A stretch of DNA of 64,000 bases. Origin: Halothiobacillus sp. Lineage in GTDB: Bacteria > Pseudomonadota > Gammaproteobacteria > JAAZVP01. Each line of letters begins with the position of its first letter. Position 1 is the stretch's first letter. The notes beneath the pieces were generated by a model. It had not been told where the DNA came from and did not search any database. It saw only the letters and a list, made by a program, of their open reading frames with translations. The stretch lies in assembly GCA_018623495.1 (NCBI GenBank), contig JAAZVP010000002.1:24600-88599 (forward strand). Direction: 5' to 3'. Positions 48,129 to 57,004 of this stretch are shown here, piece by piece. The translations under genes and the position numbers were made by a program.

Positions 48129-49493
48129 ATGGCCGGCAGCCCCCAGCACTTCGAGTCCCCGCAGCAGGAAACCAGACCCCTGGAGCGGGTCTTCGCCCGC
48201 GTACTCACGCCGTTCGAGGAATTCATCCACCAGGAGACGGCGAGCGGCGCCCTGCTGATGATCGCGGCCGTGCTGGCGTTGATCATGGCCAACTCCGGGC
48301 TCTACCACGCCTACCAGCATGTCCTGCATACGCACGTGGTGGTCGGCTACGGCGACTGGGTCATCGACAAGACCCTGCACCACTGGATCAACGACGGCCT
48401 GATGGCCCTGTTCTTCCTGGTGGTGGGCCTGGAGATCAAGCGCGAGGTGCTGGTGGGCGAGCTCGCCGACCTGCGCCAGGCCACCCTGCCCATCGTCGCC
48501 GCCGTGGGCGGCATGGTGGTGCCGGCGAGCATCTACGCCCTGGTGGCCGGCGGTGTCGCCCCGGCCGGCTGGGGCATTCCCATGGCCACCGACATCGCCT
48601 TCGCCGTGGGCGTGATGGTGCTGCTGGGCAGCCGGGTCCCCAAGTCGCTGCTGACCTTCCTGGTGGCCCTGGCGATCGTCGACGACCTGGGCGCGGTGGC
48701 GGTGATCGCGCTGTTCTACACCGAGAGCCTGAACCTGGCCGCCCTGGGCGCGGGGGCCTTGATCCTGGCGCTACTGGTGATGCTCAACCTCGCCGGCGTG
48801 CGCAAGCCGGTGGGCTACGTGCTGCTGGGCGTGCTGCTCTGGCTGGCCCTGCTGAAGTCGGGCGTCCATGCCACCCTCGCCGGGGTACTCACCGCCTTCA
48901 CCATTCCCGCGACCTCCAAGCTCGACGCGGGACTGTTCACCGAAAAGGTCCGTGACCTCGCCGACCGCATGGACCACGCCCACGAGCCGGGCGTGAACAT
49001 CATGCGCAATGCCTACCAGCACTCCATGCTGCAGACGCTGGCCAACGGCGTGCAACTGGTGGAGACGCCGTTGCAGCGCATGGAACACGGCCTGCACCTG
49101 CCGGTGGCCTTCCTGGTGATTCCCGTCTTCGCCCTGGCCAACGCCGGTGTGCCCGTGGAGCTGGACGGCCTGGGCACCACGCTGGGCCACCCCGTGGTGA
49201 TGGGCGTGATACTCGGGCTGGTGGTCGGCAAGCTGGTGGGCGTGGCCGGCTTTTCCTGGATGGCGCTCAAGCTGGGCATCGGCGAGCTGCCCGCGGGCAC
49301 GCGCTTCGGCCACCTGATCGGGGTGGGCCTGCTGGCGGGCATCGGCTTCACCATGTCGATCTTCATCACCGAGCTGGCCTTCAGCGACCAGCCGGAGACC
49401 CTGCTGCTGGCCAAGACCGGCATTCTCGCCGCGTCACTGATCGCCGGTACCGCCGGTTACCTCTGGCTGCGGCTCATGCCGCCGGCGGAGTGA
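48129..49493 (+). CDS. nhaA: Na+/H+ antiporter NhaA
   Basis: 454-residue inner-membrane antiporter that expels Na+ in exchange for protons. It has the family N-terminus (FEEFIHQETASGALLMIAAVLALIMANS), HHWINDGLMALFFLVVGLEIKREVLVGEL, the ion-binding Asp pair in LAIVDDLGAVAVIALFYT near residue 183, and the C-terminal GIGFTMSIFI signature. It is about 60 residues longer than E. coli NhaA because of a longer N-terminus and a cytoplasmic insert. Fits a sodium-rich habitat. A 22-base perfect palindrome follows the stop. Confidence 0.97.
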   Translation: MAGSPQHFESPQQETRPLERVFARVLTPFEEFIHQETASGALLMIAAVLALIMANSGLYHAYQHVLHTHVVVGYGDWVIDKTLHHWINDGLMALFFLVVGLEIKREVLVGELADLRQATLPIVAAVGGMVVPASIYALVAGGVAPAGWGIPMATDIAFAVGVMVLLGSRVPKSLLTFLVALAIVDDLGAVAVIALFYTESLNLAALGAGALILALLVMLNLAGVRKPVGYVLLGVLLWLALLKSGVHATLAGVLTAFTIPATSKLDAGLFTEKVRDLADRMDHAHEPGVNIMRNAYQHSMLQTLANGVQLVETPLQRMEHGLHLPVAFLVIPVFALANAGVPVELDGLGTTLGHPVVMGVILGLVVGKLVGVAGFSWMALKLGIGELPAGTRFGHLIGVGLLAGIGFTMSIFITELAFSDQPETLLLAKTGILAASLIAGTAGYLWLRLMPPAE

Positions 49494-49500
49494 TCCGGTC

Positions 49501-49522
49501 GTGCCGGCTGTACAGCCGGCAC
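49501..49522. repeat. perfect 22-base palindrome after nhaA
   Basis: GTGCCGGCTG and CAGCCGGCAC enclose TA, 7 bases after the nhaA stop. There is no T-run, so it is a hairpin or binding site rather than a standard terminator. Confidence 0.6.
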
Positions 49523-49608
49523 CCGGCCAGGGACAATCGGCGACGGCCGGCCGGGAACACCGGCGGCGGCCCCCGGTCAGACGTTTCAAAGGCGACAGGA
49601 TTCCAGGC

Positions 49609-50058
49609 ATGGGCCAACCGCAACCCTACGAACCCCCGCTGGTCCGCCAGCTCAATCACCTCCACGACGTGCTCGAGTCCAACCGCACGGTGCTGGCGAG
49701 CGGCCTGTTCGCCGCCGGGCTGTTCATGCTGCTGAGCTGGTTCCAGCTGCTCGAGGGCGCGCAGTCGGGCTACGGGCCGGGCGGCTACCCGGCCCTCGGG
49801 GTCCTGGTGGTGGTGGGTGCGGCCCTGCTGGTGGTCTTCCCCGAGGAGAAGGTGGCCGCGCTCTTGATGGCCCACGTCCGCTTCGTCGACCAGTACCTCT
49901 CGATGCGCGACCACCACTGGCTGCGCGACGTCGCCGAGGAGTATCCCGAGCTCAAGCGTCGCCTGCAGCCGCTGATCGACTCTCGTTTCCCGGTACGCAT
50001 CGACGCCCTCAGGCGCGTCTGGGTCCAGCTGCGCGCCGTGCAGAAACGCCGCTCCTAG
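49609..50058 (+). CDS. small membrane protein of unknown function
   Basis: 149 residues, start MGQPQPYEPPLVRQLNHLHDVLESNRTV. Two predicted membrane helices (VLASGLFAAGLFMLLSWFQLL and YPALGVLVVVGAALLVVF) are followed by a soluble helical tail with VDQYLSMRDHHWLRDVAEEYPELKRRLQPLIDSRF and a basic end. I do not recognise the family. The ATG at 49609 is preferred to the earlier track start, which would cover the palindrome. It follows nhaA on the same strand by 115 bases. Confidence 0.65.
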   Translation: MGQPQPYEPPLVRQLNHLHDVLESNRTVLASGLFAAGLFMLLSWFQLLEGAQSGYGPGGYPALGVLVVVGAALLVVFPEEKVAALLMAHVRFVDQYLSMRDHHWLRDVAEEYPELKRRLQPLIDSRFPVRIDALRRVWVQLRAVQKRRS

Positions 50059-50094
50059 CCCCACAGCACCGCCGGGCCGCGGGGCGCGGAAACC

Positions 50095-51183
50095 CTACCC
50101 GGTCTTGATCCGCTGACCGCCGGTGGCCTCGCGGATCACGTTGACGGCGTGCTTGAGGTTCTTCAGGCGCACGTCCCCGAGGGTGCCGCCCGCCGCGCCG
50201 GGGTGGCCCCCGCCACTGAAGTACTCCGCGGCGATGCGGCTGACGTCGGTGCCCGGGTTGGCCCGCAGCGACATCCGCCCGTTGCCCCGCACCAGGATGG
50301 CCATGTCCATCCGCCCTTGGCGCTCCATCAGCTCCATGATCACGCCACGGAAGACATCGTGCGGCCAGTTGAAGAACAGCCCGGCACGGTGACCGTCGAT
50401 CTCGAGCAGCGGCACGTCGTCGAGGTCGAGGAGCTCGGCGGACATGCGGTGGTACTTGTCCTTGAGCGGCAGCTCGGCATCGTTGAAGATCCGCTTTTCC
50501 ACCCGGCCCTTGAGAAAACCCTTGCGGATGTCGTAGAGCGAGCGCTCCAGGGCCTCGAGGGTCAGCCCCTCTTCCATGCGATCGAAGAAACCGTCGATCA
50601 GGTTGAACCGGTAGGCCCGCTTGAGGTCGGTCAGGGTGGGAGCGAGGTGATCGTTCTCCATCACCAGCCCGATGAGAAAGATCGCGCGGGTGAAGTCCTC
50701 GCTGTCCTTGAGCCAGCGGTCGCCCACGTCGATGAACCGGGCCCGTTGCTCCATGCGCTCGCGGTGGCGGGCGTCCATCAGGTGGGCGCAGGCCTCGAAG
50801 GTGAGCAGCGTGGCGCATTTCTCGGTGTCGAGAAAGTACCAGTCGAAACGCTCGGCGGCCTCCCGACCCGAACCGTGGTGATCGAGGAGCTGGAGGTGCA
50901 CGCGGGGCCCGAGGGCCTCGACGCGCCGCTCCAGGTCGGCGGCCTGCTCCGGCGTGAGGTTGAGGTCGGTGACCAGCACCGTGGCCTCGCCGGCCTGGCG
51001 CTCCACGGCCTCCATCAGGCGGCCGATCGCCCGCGGGATCTCGTGGTAGTCCGCGTTGAAGAAACGGGCCCGCAGCCCCGCCTCCTGGATCATGTACTGG
51101 GCACCATAGCCATCGAGGTCGGTATGGCTCAGGTGGAAAACGGGATGCTCGCTGTGCTCGAGTGCGGGGGTCGCGGATGCCAT
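50095..51183 (-). CDS. DHH-family phosphoesterase
   Basis: About 362 residues. Metal-binding motifs of the DHH/DHHA1 superfamily are present: HTDLDGYGAQ near the N-terminus, LVTDLNLT, LLDHHGSG, and the C-terminal DHHA1 glycine-rich SGGGHPGAAGG. Related enzymes hydrolyse oligoribonucleotides, cyclic-di-AMP or pAp; the substrate cannot be assigned here. The start MASATPALEHSEHPVFHLSH at 51183 is preferred, since the 33 residues before it in the track lack conservation features. It is divergent from feoABC. Confidence 0.85.
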   Translation of the reverse strand: MASATPALEHSEHPVFHLSHTDLDGYGAQYMIQEAGLRARFFNADYHEIPRAIGRLMEAVERQAGEATVLVTDLNLTPEQAADLERRVEALGPRVHLQLLDHHGSGREAAERFDWYFLDTEKCATLLTFEACAHLMDARHRERMEQRARFIDVGDRWLKDSEDFTRAIFLIGLVMENDHLAPTLTDLKRAYRFNLIDGFFDRMEEGLTLEALERSLYDIRKGFLKGRVEKRIFNDAELPLKDKYHRMSAELLDLDDVPLLEIDGHRAGLFFNWPHDVFRGVIMELMERQGRMDMAILVRGNGRMSLRANPGTDVSRIAAEYFSGGGHPGAAGGTLGDVRLKNLKHAVNVIREATGGQRIKTG

Positions 51184-51380
51184 GGCTGTCTTTCTCGGGA
51201 TTGAGGCGTGAGCCGCCGCATTATATAGATGTGGCCCCGCCTTTTGGGACATACAGCGGGCCGATGACTGCGATAGAATCATCCTATGTTACACGCGGGT
51301 TTAAATTGAAAATAATTTGCATTCAGCCCTTCTAAAGCGCCATGACCCGCTGCTAGACTGAACGCGACTGGTTATCAACG

Positions 51381-51395
51381 AGAGAACCATTCTCA
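51381..51395 (+). promoter_or_regulatory. Fur-box-like site at feoA
   Basis: AGAGAACCATTCTCA matches the 7-1-7 Fur motif TGAGAATNATTCTCA at 12 of 14 arm positions. It ends on the first base of the annotated feoA ATG. A second, weaker site (GAAAATAATTTGCATTC, from 51309) lies about 70 bases upstream. Confidence 0.5.
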
Positions 51396-51667
51396 TGCAG
51401 ACCGCTACCGCCGCCACCGAGGAAATGCCCATCGAACTGGTCAACGCCGACCGCGGCGACCGTTTCCGCATCGTCTCCCTCGGCGAGGGCAAGCGCTGCC
51501 GCCGCAAGCTCTGCGGCCTCGGCCTGCACCCCGGCTGCGAGCTGGAAGTCATGCATTGCCCGCGGGGTGGCGGGGAATGCGGCCGCTGCATCGTCGCCTG
51601 CGGCCGGGACCGGATCGCCATCGGCCGCTGCATGGCCGAGAAGATCATGGTCCAGAAGGTCGTATGA
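51395..51667 (+). CDS. feoA: ferrous iron transport protein A
   Basis: 90-residue cytoplasmic SH3-like protein that assists FeoB. The core is GDRFRIVSLGEGKRCRRKLCGLGLHPGCELEVMHCPRGG followed by IGRCMAEKIMV. It has seven cysteines, more than most FeoA proteins. A start at the second Met (MPIELVNADR, 51425) is also possible, because the first ATG lies against a Fur-like site. The stop overlaps the feoB ATG by 4 bases. Confidence 0.93.
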   Translation: MQTATAATEEMPIELVNADRGDRFRIVSLGEGKRCRRKLCGLGLHPGCELEVMHCPRGGGECGRCIVACGRDRIAIGRCMAEKIMVQKVV

Positions 51668-53991
51668 GCCACCCCACGGTCGCCGTCGCCGGCAACCCGA
51701 ACTGCGGCAAGTCCACCGTCTTCAACGCCCTGACGGGCTCCCGCCAGACCACCGGCAACTGGCCCGGCGTCACCGTCGAGGGAACCTGGGGCGAGTTCGA
51801 GCACGCCGGGACCACGGTCAAGCTGGTCGATCTCCCCGGCCTCTATTCCGCCGAGATCGACGAAACCTCCACCGATGTCGCCGTCGCCCGTGACTACCTG
51901 CTCTCGGGCGAGGCGGACGTGGTCCTCGACATCCTCGACGCCGCCAACCTCGAACGCCACCTCTACCTCACCACCCAGCTCCTCGAGCTCGACATCCCCG
52001 TGGTGGTGGCCCTGAACATGATGGACGTCGCCGAGAAGGAGGGCGAGGTCGTCGACATCGAGCGCCTGTCGGCCATGCTCGGCTGCCCGGTGGTCCCGGT
52101 GGTGGGTCACAAGGGCGAGGGTATCGAGGCGCTCAAGCAGGCGCTGGTGGAGCGCGCTGGTGCGAGCGCGACCGACCAGGCGCGCGTGCTCTACCCCGAA
52201 TCCGTCGAGGAGGCCCTCGATGCCCTGGGCGAGGCCCTCTCGGAACACGGCGTGGAACGCCCGGCCGGCGAGCGCTGGATCCCCTACGCCGTGCTGGCCG
52301 GCGACCAGCCACAAAAGCTGTTCGTCCCGCCCGAGATCCGCAGGCAGGCCGAGGAACACCGCGAGGGGCTGGAAACGGCCTTCGCCGAGGAAATCGACAT
52401 CATCCTCGCCGACGCCCACTACACCTTCGCCCACCAGGTGGCCCAGCGCTGCGTGAGCACCCGCGGGCGACTGTCGAAGACCCGCTCCGACCGCATCGAC
52501 CGCGTCATCCTGCACCCCTGGCTGGCCACGCCCATTTTCCTCGGCGTGATGTATCTGATGTTCTCCTTCACCATCAGCCTCTCGGCGGTGTTCATCGACT
52601 TCTTCGACCTGGTGACCGGGGCGCTGCTGGTGGACGGCGTGGGCGCGGCCCTGGCGGCCGTGGGCGTGCCGGACTGGCTGCGGGTACTGGTCGCCGACGG
52701 CCTCGGCGGCGGCATCCAGGTGGTGGCCACCTTCGTGCCCGTGATCGGTTTTCTCTACCTGTTCCTCTCCTTTCTCGAGGACTCGGGCTACATGGCGCGC
52801 GTGGCCTACATCATGGACCGCTTCATGCGTCGCCTGGGGCTCTCGGGCAAGGCCTTCGTACCGCTGGTGGTGGGTTTCGGCTGCAACGTGCCCGCGATCA
52901 TGGCCACCCGCACGCTGGACAACCCCCGCGAACGCATCATGACGGTGATGATGGCGCCGTTCATGTCCTGCGGGGCACGATTGTCGGTCTACGCCCTGTT
53001 CGTGGCCGCCTTCTTCACCGACCACGGCGGCCTGATCGTGCTGCTGCTCTACCTCATCGGCATCGCCGTGGCCATCGCCACCGCCTTCATGCTGCGCCAC
53101 ACCCTCCTGCCGGGCGAGGCCGAGCCGCTGCTGATGGAGCTGCCGGCCTACCGGCGACCCACGGTGCGCGGCATCCTCACCCGCAGCGGGTTCCGGCTGA
53201 AGGCCTTCGTCAAGGATGCCGGCAAGCTGATCGTGCTGATGGTGCTGGTGATCAACGTGCTCACCTCCTGGGGCACCGACGGCTCCTTCGACCACCAGAA
53301 CAGCAACGAATCCATGCTCGCGGCGGTGGGCCAGACCGTGACCCCGGTCTTCGCACCCATGGGCATCGAGGAGGAGAACTGGCCGGCCACGGTGGGGATC
53401 ATCACCGGCCTGCTGGCCAAGGAAGTGGTCGTGGGCACCCTGGATGCGGTCTACGGGCGGCTGGACGCCGAGACCGAAGCGCCGGGCGACCCCACCGACG
53501 TCGACGTGCTCGGCGGCGTGGCCGAGGCCTTCGCCACCATCCCCGCCAATCTCGCCGCGCTCGGCGATGCCCTGCTCGACCCCCTGGGCCTGGGCCTGGT
53601 GGACGAGGCCGGCCAAGGGGGCGCCGCGGCCGCCGCCGCCCAGGAAGTGGACAGCCAGCTGTTCGGCACCCTGGCGAACCAGTTCGGCGGGGCGATCCCG
53701 GCCTTCGCCTACCTGCTGTTCGTGCTGCTCTACTTCCCCTGCGTGGCCGCCACCGGCGCCATCTACCGCGAGACCAGCGCCGGCTGGGCGACCTTCGCCG
53801 TCGGCTGGAGCACCGGGCTCGCCTTCATCGCCGCCACCCTCTTCTACCAGGCGGCCACCCTGCCCGCCCACCCGGCCAGCTCGCTGGCCTGGATCGTCGG
53901 GCTGGTGGGGATACTGGCGGGATTCGTCCTCGTCCTGCGCCGGCTGGGCCGACGCCTGGGCACGCAACAGGACGCCCTCCATGCTGGCTGA
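51664..53991 (+). CDS. feoB: ferrous iron transporter FeoB
   Basis: 775-residue inner-membrane GTPase-transporter for Fe2+. The N-terminal G domain has G1 GNPNCGKST (residues 10-18), G2 region TTGNWPGVTVEG, G3 DLPG and G4 ALNMMD. A guanine-dissociation-inhibitor-like region follows, then two Gate domains with FLEDSGYMARVAYIMDRFMRRLGLSGKAFVPLVVGFGCNVPAIM and the second APFMSCGARLSVY. An Ala-rich insert with QGGAAAAAAQEVD precedes the last helices. The start at 51664 is coupled to feoA, and the 3' end overlaps feoC by 11 bases. Confidence 0.97.
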   Translation: MSHPTVAVAGNPNCGKSTVFNALTGSRQTTGNWPGVTVEGTWGEFEHAGTTVKLVDLPGLYSAEIDETSTDVAVARDYLLSGEADVVLDILDAANLERHLYLTTQLLELDIPVVVALNMMDVAEKEGEVVDIERLSAMLGCPVVPVVGHKGEGIEALKQALVERAGASATDQARVLYPESVEEALDALGEALSEHGVERPAGERWIPYAVLAGDQPQKLFVPPEIRRQAEEHREGLETAFAEEIDIILADAHYTFAHQVAQRCVSTRGRLSKTRSDRIDRVILHPWLATPIFLGVMYLMFSFTISLSAVFIDFFDLVTGALLVDGVGAALAAVGVPDWLRVLVADGLGGGIQVVATFVPVIGFLYLFLSFLEDSGYMARVAYIMDRFMRRLGLSGKAFVPLVVGFGCNVPAIMATRTLDNPRERIMTVMMAPFMSCGARLSVYALFVAAFFTDHGGLIVLLLYLIGIAVAIATAFMLRHTLLPGEAEPLLMELPAYRRPTVRGILTRSGFRLKAFVKDAGKLIVLMVLVINVLTSWGTDGSFDHQNSNESMLAAVGQTVTPVFAPMGIEEENWPATVGIITGLLAKEVVVGTLDAVYGRLDAETEAPGDPTDVDVLGGVAEAFATIPANLAALGDALLDPLGLGLVDEAGQGGAAAAAAQEVDSQLFGTLANQFGGAIPAFAYLLFVLLYFPCVAATGAIYRETSAGWATFAVGWSTGLAFIAATLFYQAATLPAHPASSLAWIVGLVGILAGFVLVLRRLGRRLGTQQDALHAG

Positions 53992-54250
53992 GATCCGCGA
54001 CTACCTCGAGACCCACCGCGAGGTGACCCTGGGCGATCTCGCCAACCGTTTCGACATGCCCGAGTCGGCGGTGCGCGGCGCCCTGCGCCCCTGGATCCGC
54101 AAGGGCCGGGTGGTGCCGGTCTCCGGTCGCTGCGGCTCGGGCTGCGGCAGCGGCGGCTGCAGTAGCTGCGCCACCGGCCCGGAAACCGAGATCTACCGCT
54201 GGGCCGACGACCTCCCCTTCCGCATCGTCTCCCTGGACCGCCACCACTGA
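53981..54250 (+). CDS. feoC: FeoC-like winged-helix protein
   Basis: 89 residues. The N-terminal winged helix (MLAEIRDYLETHREVTLGDLANRFDMPESAVRGALRPWIRKGRV) is followed by a four-cysteine loop CGSGCGSGGCSSC, as in FeoC, where it binds an Fe-S cluster. The C-terminus is a short YRW..DLPFRIVSL segment. Overlaps feoB by 11 bases and completes the feoABC operon. FeoC is thought to regulate or stabilise FeoB. Confidence 0.9.
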   Translation: MLAEIRDYLETHREVTLGDLANRFDMPESAVRGALRPWIRKGRVVPVSGRCGSGCGSGGCSSCATGPETEIYRWADDLPFRIVSLDRHH

Positions 54251-54310
54251 ACCGGCGCGGGCGCGACGCCCGATCCGTTGCGCCCCGGAGGAAACCGCCC
54301 CGGTCCCGGG

Positions 54311-55504
54311 CTAGCGCCGGACCTCGCCCGCGGGCGCTTCCAGCTCCAGTTCGGGGAGGGCCATGCCCTGCGGATGATGCAACTCGATGTCCCCCTCGCC
54401 CGTGGCCACCGTGACGCGCTCGAAGGCACCCGGCTCCAGGCGCAGGGTCAGGTGGGTTTCGCGCTCGGTGAACACCCCGGCGTGCTCGACACGGTAGCGC
54501 CAGACCCGCCCCTCGCGGGCGAGACCGCGCTCCACGCCGCTGCCCGGCCAGCCAAAGCCGCGCAGGTCGCCGGACAGCTGCAGGCCGGAACCCCCCTCGG
54601 TAAACACCAGCTCCACGTCCCCGGCATCCACCTCCAGGGAGAGCCGGTCGACGGCCGCCGGCGCCGGGCGCGCGATCTCCCAGCGATCGTCCACCGGCAT
54701 CGCCAGCAGCGCTCCGCCCAGCACCACGGCACCCACACCGGCATAGGCGGCACCTGCCAGCCAGGGCCGCTGGTGGCGGGGCCGACTCGGCGCGGCCCGG
54801 CGCTCGCGTCGCGGGACGTTCAGGACGTGGTAGTAGAGCACCCAGGCCACGCCGATGCTCATCAACGCCGACCAGAGCACGTCCGAGAGGAAATGGTCGC
54901 CGGCCACCATCCGGCCGACACCCAGCACCCCCCCCAGCAGCAGGGTCCCGCCGAGCACCGCGCGGCCCAGCCGCGGGCGCCGGTGGCGCAGCAGCAGCCA
55001 GAAGGCCGCCAGGGCAAAGCCCACCGAGCTGTGGCCGCAGGGAAAGGACTTGCCGTCGCTGGCGGCGTTGTAGCGCAACGGGGGCTGATAGGCCTCCTCT
55101 CCGCCGAGGGACTCCACCTGGTGGGGCCGGGGATGGCCCCAGTGCTCCTTGAACACGCCGTTGACCAGCAGGCCCGGCCCCAGCAACACCGTGGCGAAGA
55201 CGAAAAACCCGTGCAGGCGCCAGCGCCGCCAGCGCGGACGCAGGCCACCCAGCGCCACCGCCGCCAGCGAGCCCACCAGCAGCAGACCGGTGAGCAAGGG
55301 TGCGCCGTGGTAGAGCATCTGCCAGAACCCGTGGTCCTCCAGGGGCCACTCGTTCTCGGCACCGGGCTGGCGAAACCACGCCATCACCGCGAGATCCAGG
55401 TCGGTGAGCCAGAAGGGCAGCGTGAAGAGGAGCGCGAGGCCGAGAAAGACCCAGGGGGCGAGACGCTCGCCGGCACCGGGCCGGACGGAAAAGGGGACGT
55501 TCAT
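54311..55504 (-). CDS. PAP2-family membrane phosphatase with extra C-terminal domain
   Basis: 397 residues. Residues 1-235 form a six-helix PAP2 lipid phosphatase with the three signature pieces KEHWGHPRPHQ, PCGHSSVGFA and RMVAGDHFLSDV. A further membrane helix (LAGAAYAGVGAVVLGGALLAMP) leads into a roughly 120-residue extracytoplasmic domain rich in beta-strand patterns (VEVDAGDVELVFTEGGSGLQLSG..., VTVATGEGDIELHHPQGMALPELELEAPAGEV), reminiscent of DUF4097-type beta solenoids. E. coli PgpB/LpxT-type enzymes lack this tail. Convergent with feoABC. Substrate not assigned. Confidence 0.85.
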   Translation of the reverse strand: MNVPFSVRPGAGERLAPWVFLGLALLFTLPFWLTDLDLAVMAWFRQPGAENEWPLEDHGFWQMLYHGAPLLTGLLLVGSLAAVALGGLRPRWRRWRLHGFFVFATVLLGPGLLVNGVFKEHWGHPRPHQVESLGGEEAYQPPLRYNAASDGKSFPCGHSSVGFALAAFWLLLRHRRPRLGRAVLGGTLLLGGVLGVGRMVAGDHFLSDVLWSALMSIGVAWVLYYHVLNVPRRERRAAPSRPRHQRPWLAGAAYAGVGAVVLGGALLAMPVDDRWEIARPAPAAVDRLSLEVDAGDVELVFTEGGSGLQLSGDLRGFGWPGSGVERGLAREGRVWRYRVEHAGVFTERETHLTLRLEPGAFERVTVATGEGDIELHHPQGMALPELELEAPAGEVRR

Positions 55505-55564
55505 TGGCGAACCACCAGCGTGAACCGGGCGGCAGTGTAGCGCGTTTGCCCCGGCCTTTCCTTT

Positions 55565-56992
55565 TCAGGAAGAGGAATGGCCGCTTGCCGGGTGGACAAT
55601 CACATCCTCGCCGGTACGCGCGCGCTGGGCGTCGAGCTGCTGCTCCTCGACCGCCTCGTCGATGTGCCCCCGCGAGCCACCCACCCAGCGGTCCATGACC
55701 ACCGCGGCCACCAGGTCGCCGGTGACGTTGCACATGGTCCGGCTCATGTCGAGGATGCGATCCACCCCGAGGATCAGGGCAATGCCGGCCGCGGGGATGC
55801 CCACGCTCTCCAGCGTCATGGCCAGTATCGCGATCCCCACCCCCGGCGTGCCCGGCGAACCGATCGAGGCGCCGAGCACCATGACCATCACCAGCAGCAC
55901 GTCCTGCCAGGCCAGGTCGACGCCGAAGCTCGCCGCGAGGAAGAACACGGCGATCACCTGGTAGAGCGCCGTGCCGTCCATGTTGATGGTGGTGCCCATG
56001 GGGATGGTGAACTGGGCGATGCTCGAGCGCACCCCCAGGCTGCCGGCGGTCTTCACCGTGAGCGGCATCACCGCCGCCGAGCTGGAGGTGGAAAACGCCA
56101 GCAACAGGTTCTCGCGGGCCGCGCGCAGAAAGCGCCGGGGTTCCATCCCCCCGGCGAGTCGCAGGATCGCCATGTACACGGCCAGCAGGAGCGCCAGGCC
56201 CAGCACCACGGTGAAGACGTAGTGCCCCATGCTCGCCAGCACGTCCATGCCGAGGGTCATCGCCAGCTTGGCCATCAGGCCGAAGACGGCCAGTGGTGCC
56301 AGCCACATCGCCCAGCGGACGATGGTCATGGACACCGCCTGGATCGAGCCCATCAGGCTCAGCAGCGGCTTGGCCTGCTCCGCGGGCAGCATGAGAATGG
56401 CGATGCCGGTGATGATGGCCCAGAGCACCACGTGCAGCATCTGGCCCTCGGCCATGGAGCCCAGTGGGTTGGTGGGCAAAAGCCCAGCGATCCGCCCCGG
56501 CAGCTCCGCGGCGGTAGGGGCCGCGGCGGGCTGGATCGCCAGGTCGTCGACGGAAATCTCCAGCGACCGGAGCGCGTCAGTGCCCAGCTCCACCGAGGGC
56601 TGGACCAGGGAGAACACGGCGATGCCGATGCTGACCGCCATCAGGGTGGTGAAGACGTAGTAGGCCGAGACACGGGTGCCCAGCCGGGCCAGCTGCTCGC
56701 GGCTCTCGCTGGCGGCCAGGCCGCGGATGATCGAGGCGATCACCAGCGGCATGACGATCATCTGCACCAGGGCGAGAAAGACCTGCCCCGGCAGGGCCAA
56801 CCAGGCGCCGATCACGGTGGCGGTATCCGTCGCCACCCAGCCGACACTGGGCCCCAGCAGGACCCCGGTGGCCAGGCCGGCCACCAGGGCCAGCAGCACC
56901 TTGACCCACAGCCGCCCCGCCACGAGGTGCTGGAGGCTGTGATGCAGGTGGCGCAGCGAGCGGGGATGCAGAGACTGGACGTTGCTGGCCAT
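55565..56992 (-). CDS. dicarboxylate/amino acid:cation symporter (DAACS family)
   Basis: 475-residue secondary transporter of the GltP/DctA/SLC1 type. The serine-rich re-entrant loop AFSTSSSAAVMPLTVKTAGSLG (HP1) and GTTINMDGTALYQVIAVFFLA (TM7 NMDGT) are diagnostic; the HP2 region is GSPGTPGVGIAILAMTLESVGIPAAG and the substrate-selective TM8 contains DRILDMSRTMCNVTGDL. The Asp-Arg pattern is compatible with glutamate/aspartate or dicarboxylate transport, not resolvable further. It has an extended basic N-terminus. The VIT/DUF211 pair starts just upstream on the same strand. Confidence 0.93.
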   Translation of the reverse strand: MASNVQSLHPRSLRHLHHSLQHLVAGRLWVKVLLALVAGLATGVLLGPSVGWVATDTATVIGAWLALPGQVFLALVQMIVMPLVIASIIRGLAASESREQLARLGTRVSAYYVFTTLMAVSIGIAVFSLVQPSVELGTDALRSLEISVDDLAIQPAAAPTAAELPGRIAGLLPTNPLGSMAEGQMLHVVLWAIITGIAILMLPAEQAKPLLSLMGSIQAVSMTIVRWAMWLAPLAVFGLMAKLAMTLGMDVLASMGHYVFTVVLGLALLLAVYMAILRLAGGMEPRRFLRAARENLLLAFSTSSSAAVMPLTVKTAGSLGVRSSIAQFTIPMGTTINMDGTALYQVIAVFFLAASFGVDLAWQDVLLVMVMVLGASIGSPGTPGVGIAILAMTLESVGIPAAGIALILGVDRILDMSRTMCNVTGDLVAAVVMDRWVGGSRGHIDEAVEEQQLDAQRARTGEDVIVHPASGHSSS

Positions 56993-57004
56993 GTCCGACC
57001 TCGA

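Noticed and set aside
49501-49522. Palindrome after nhaA as a terminator
   Set aside because: No T-run follows, so it is listed only as a palindrome.
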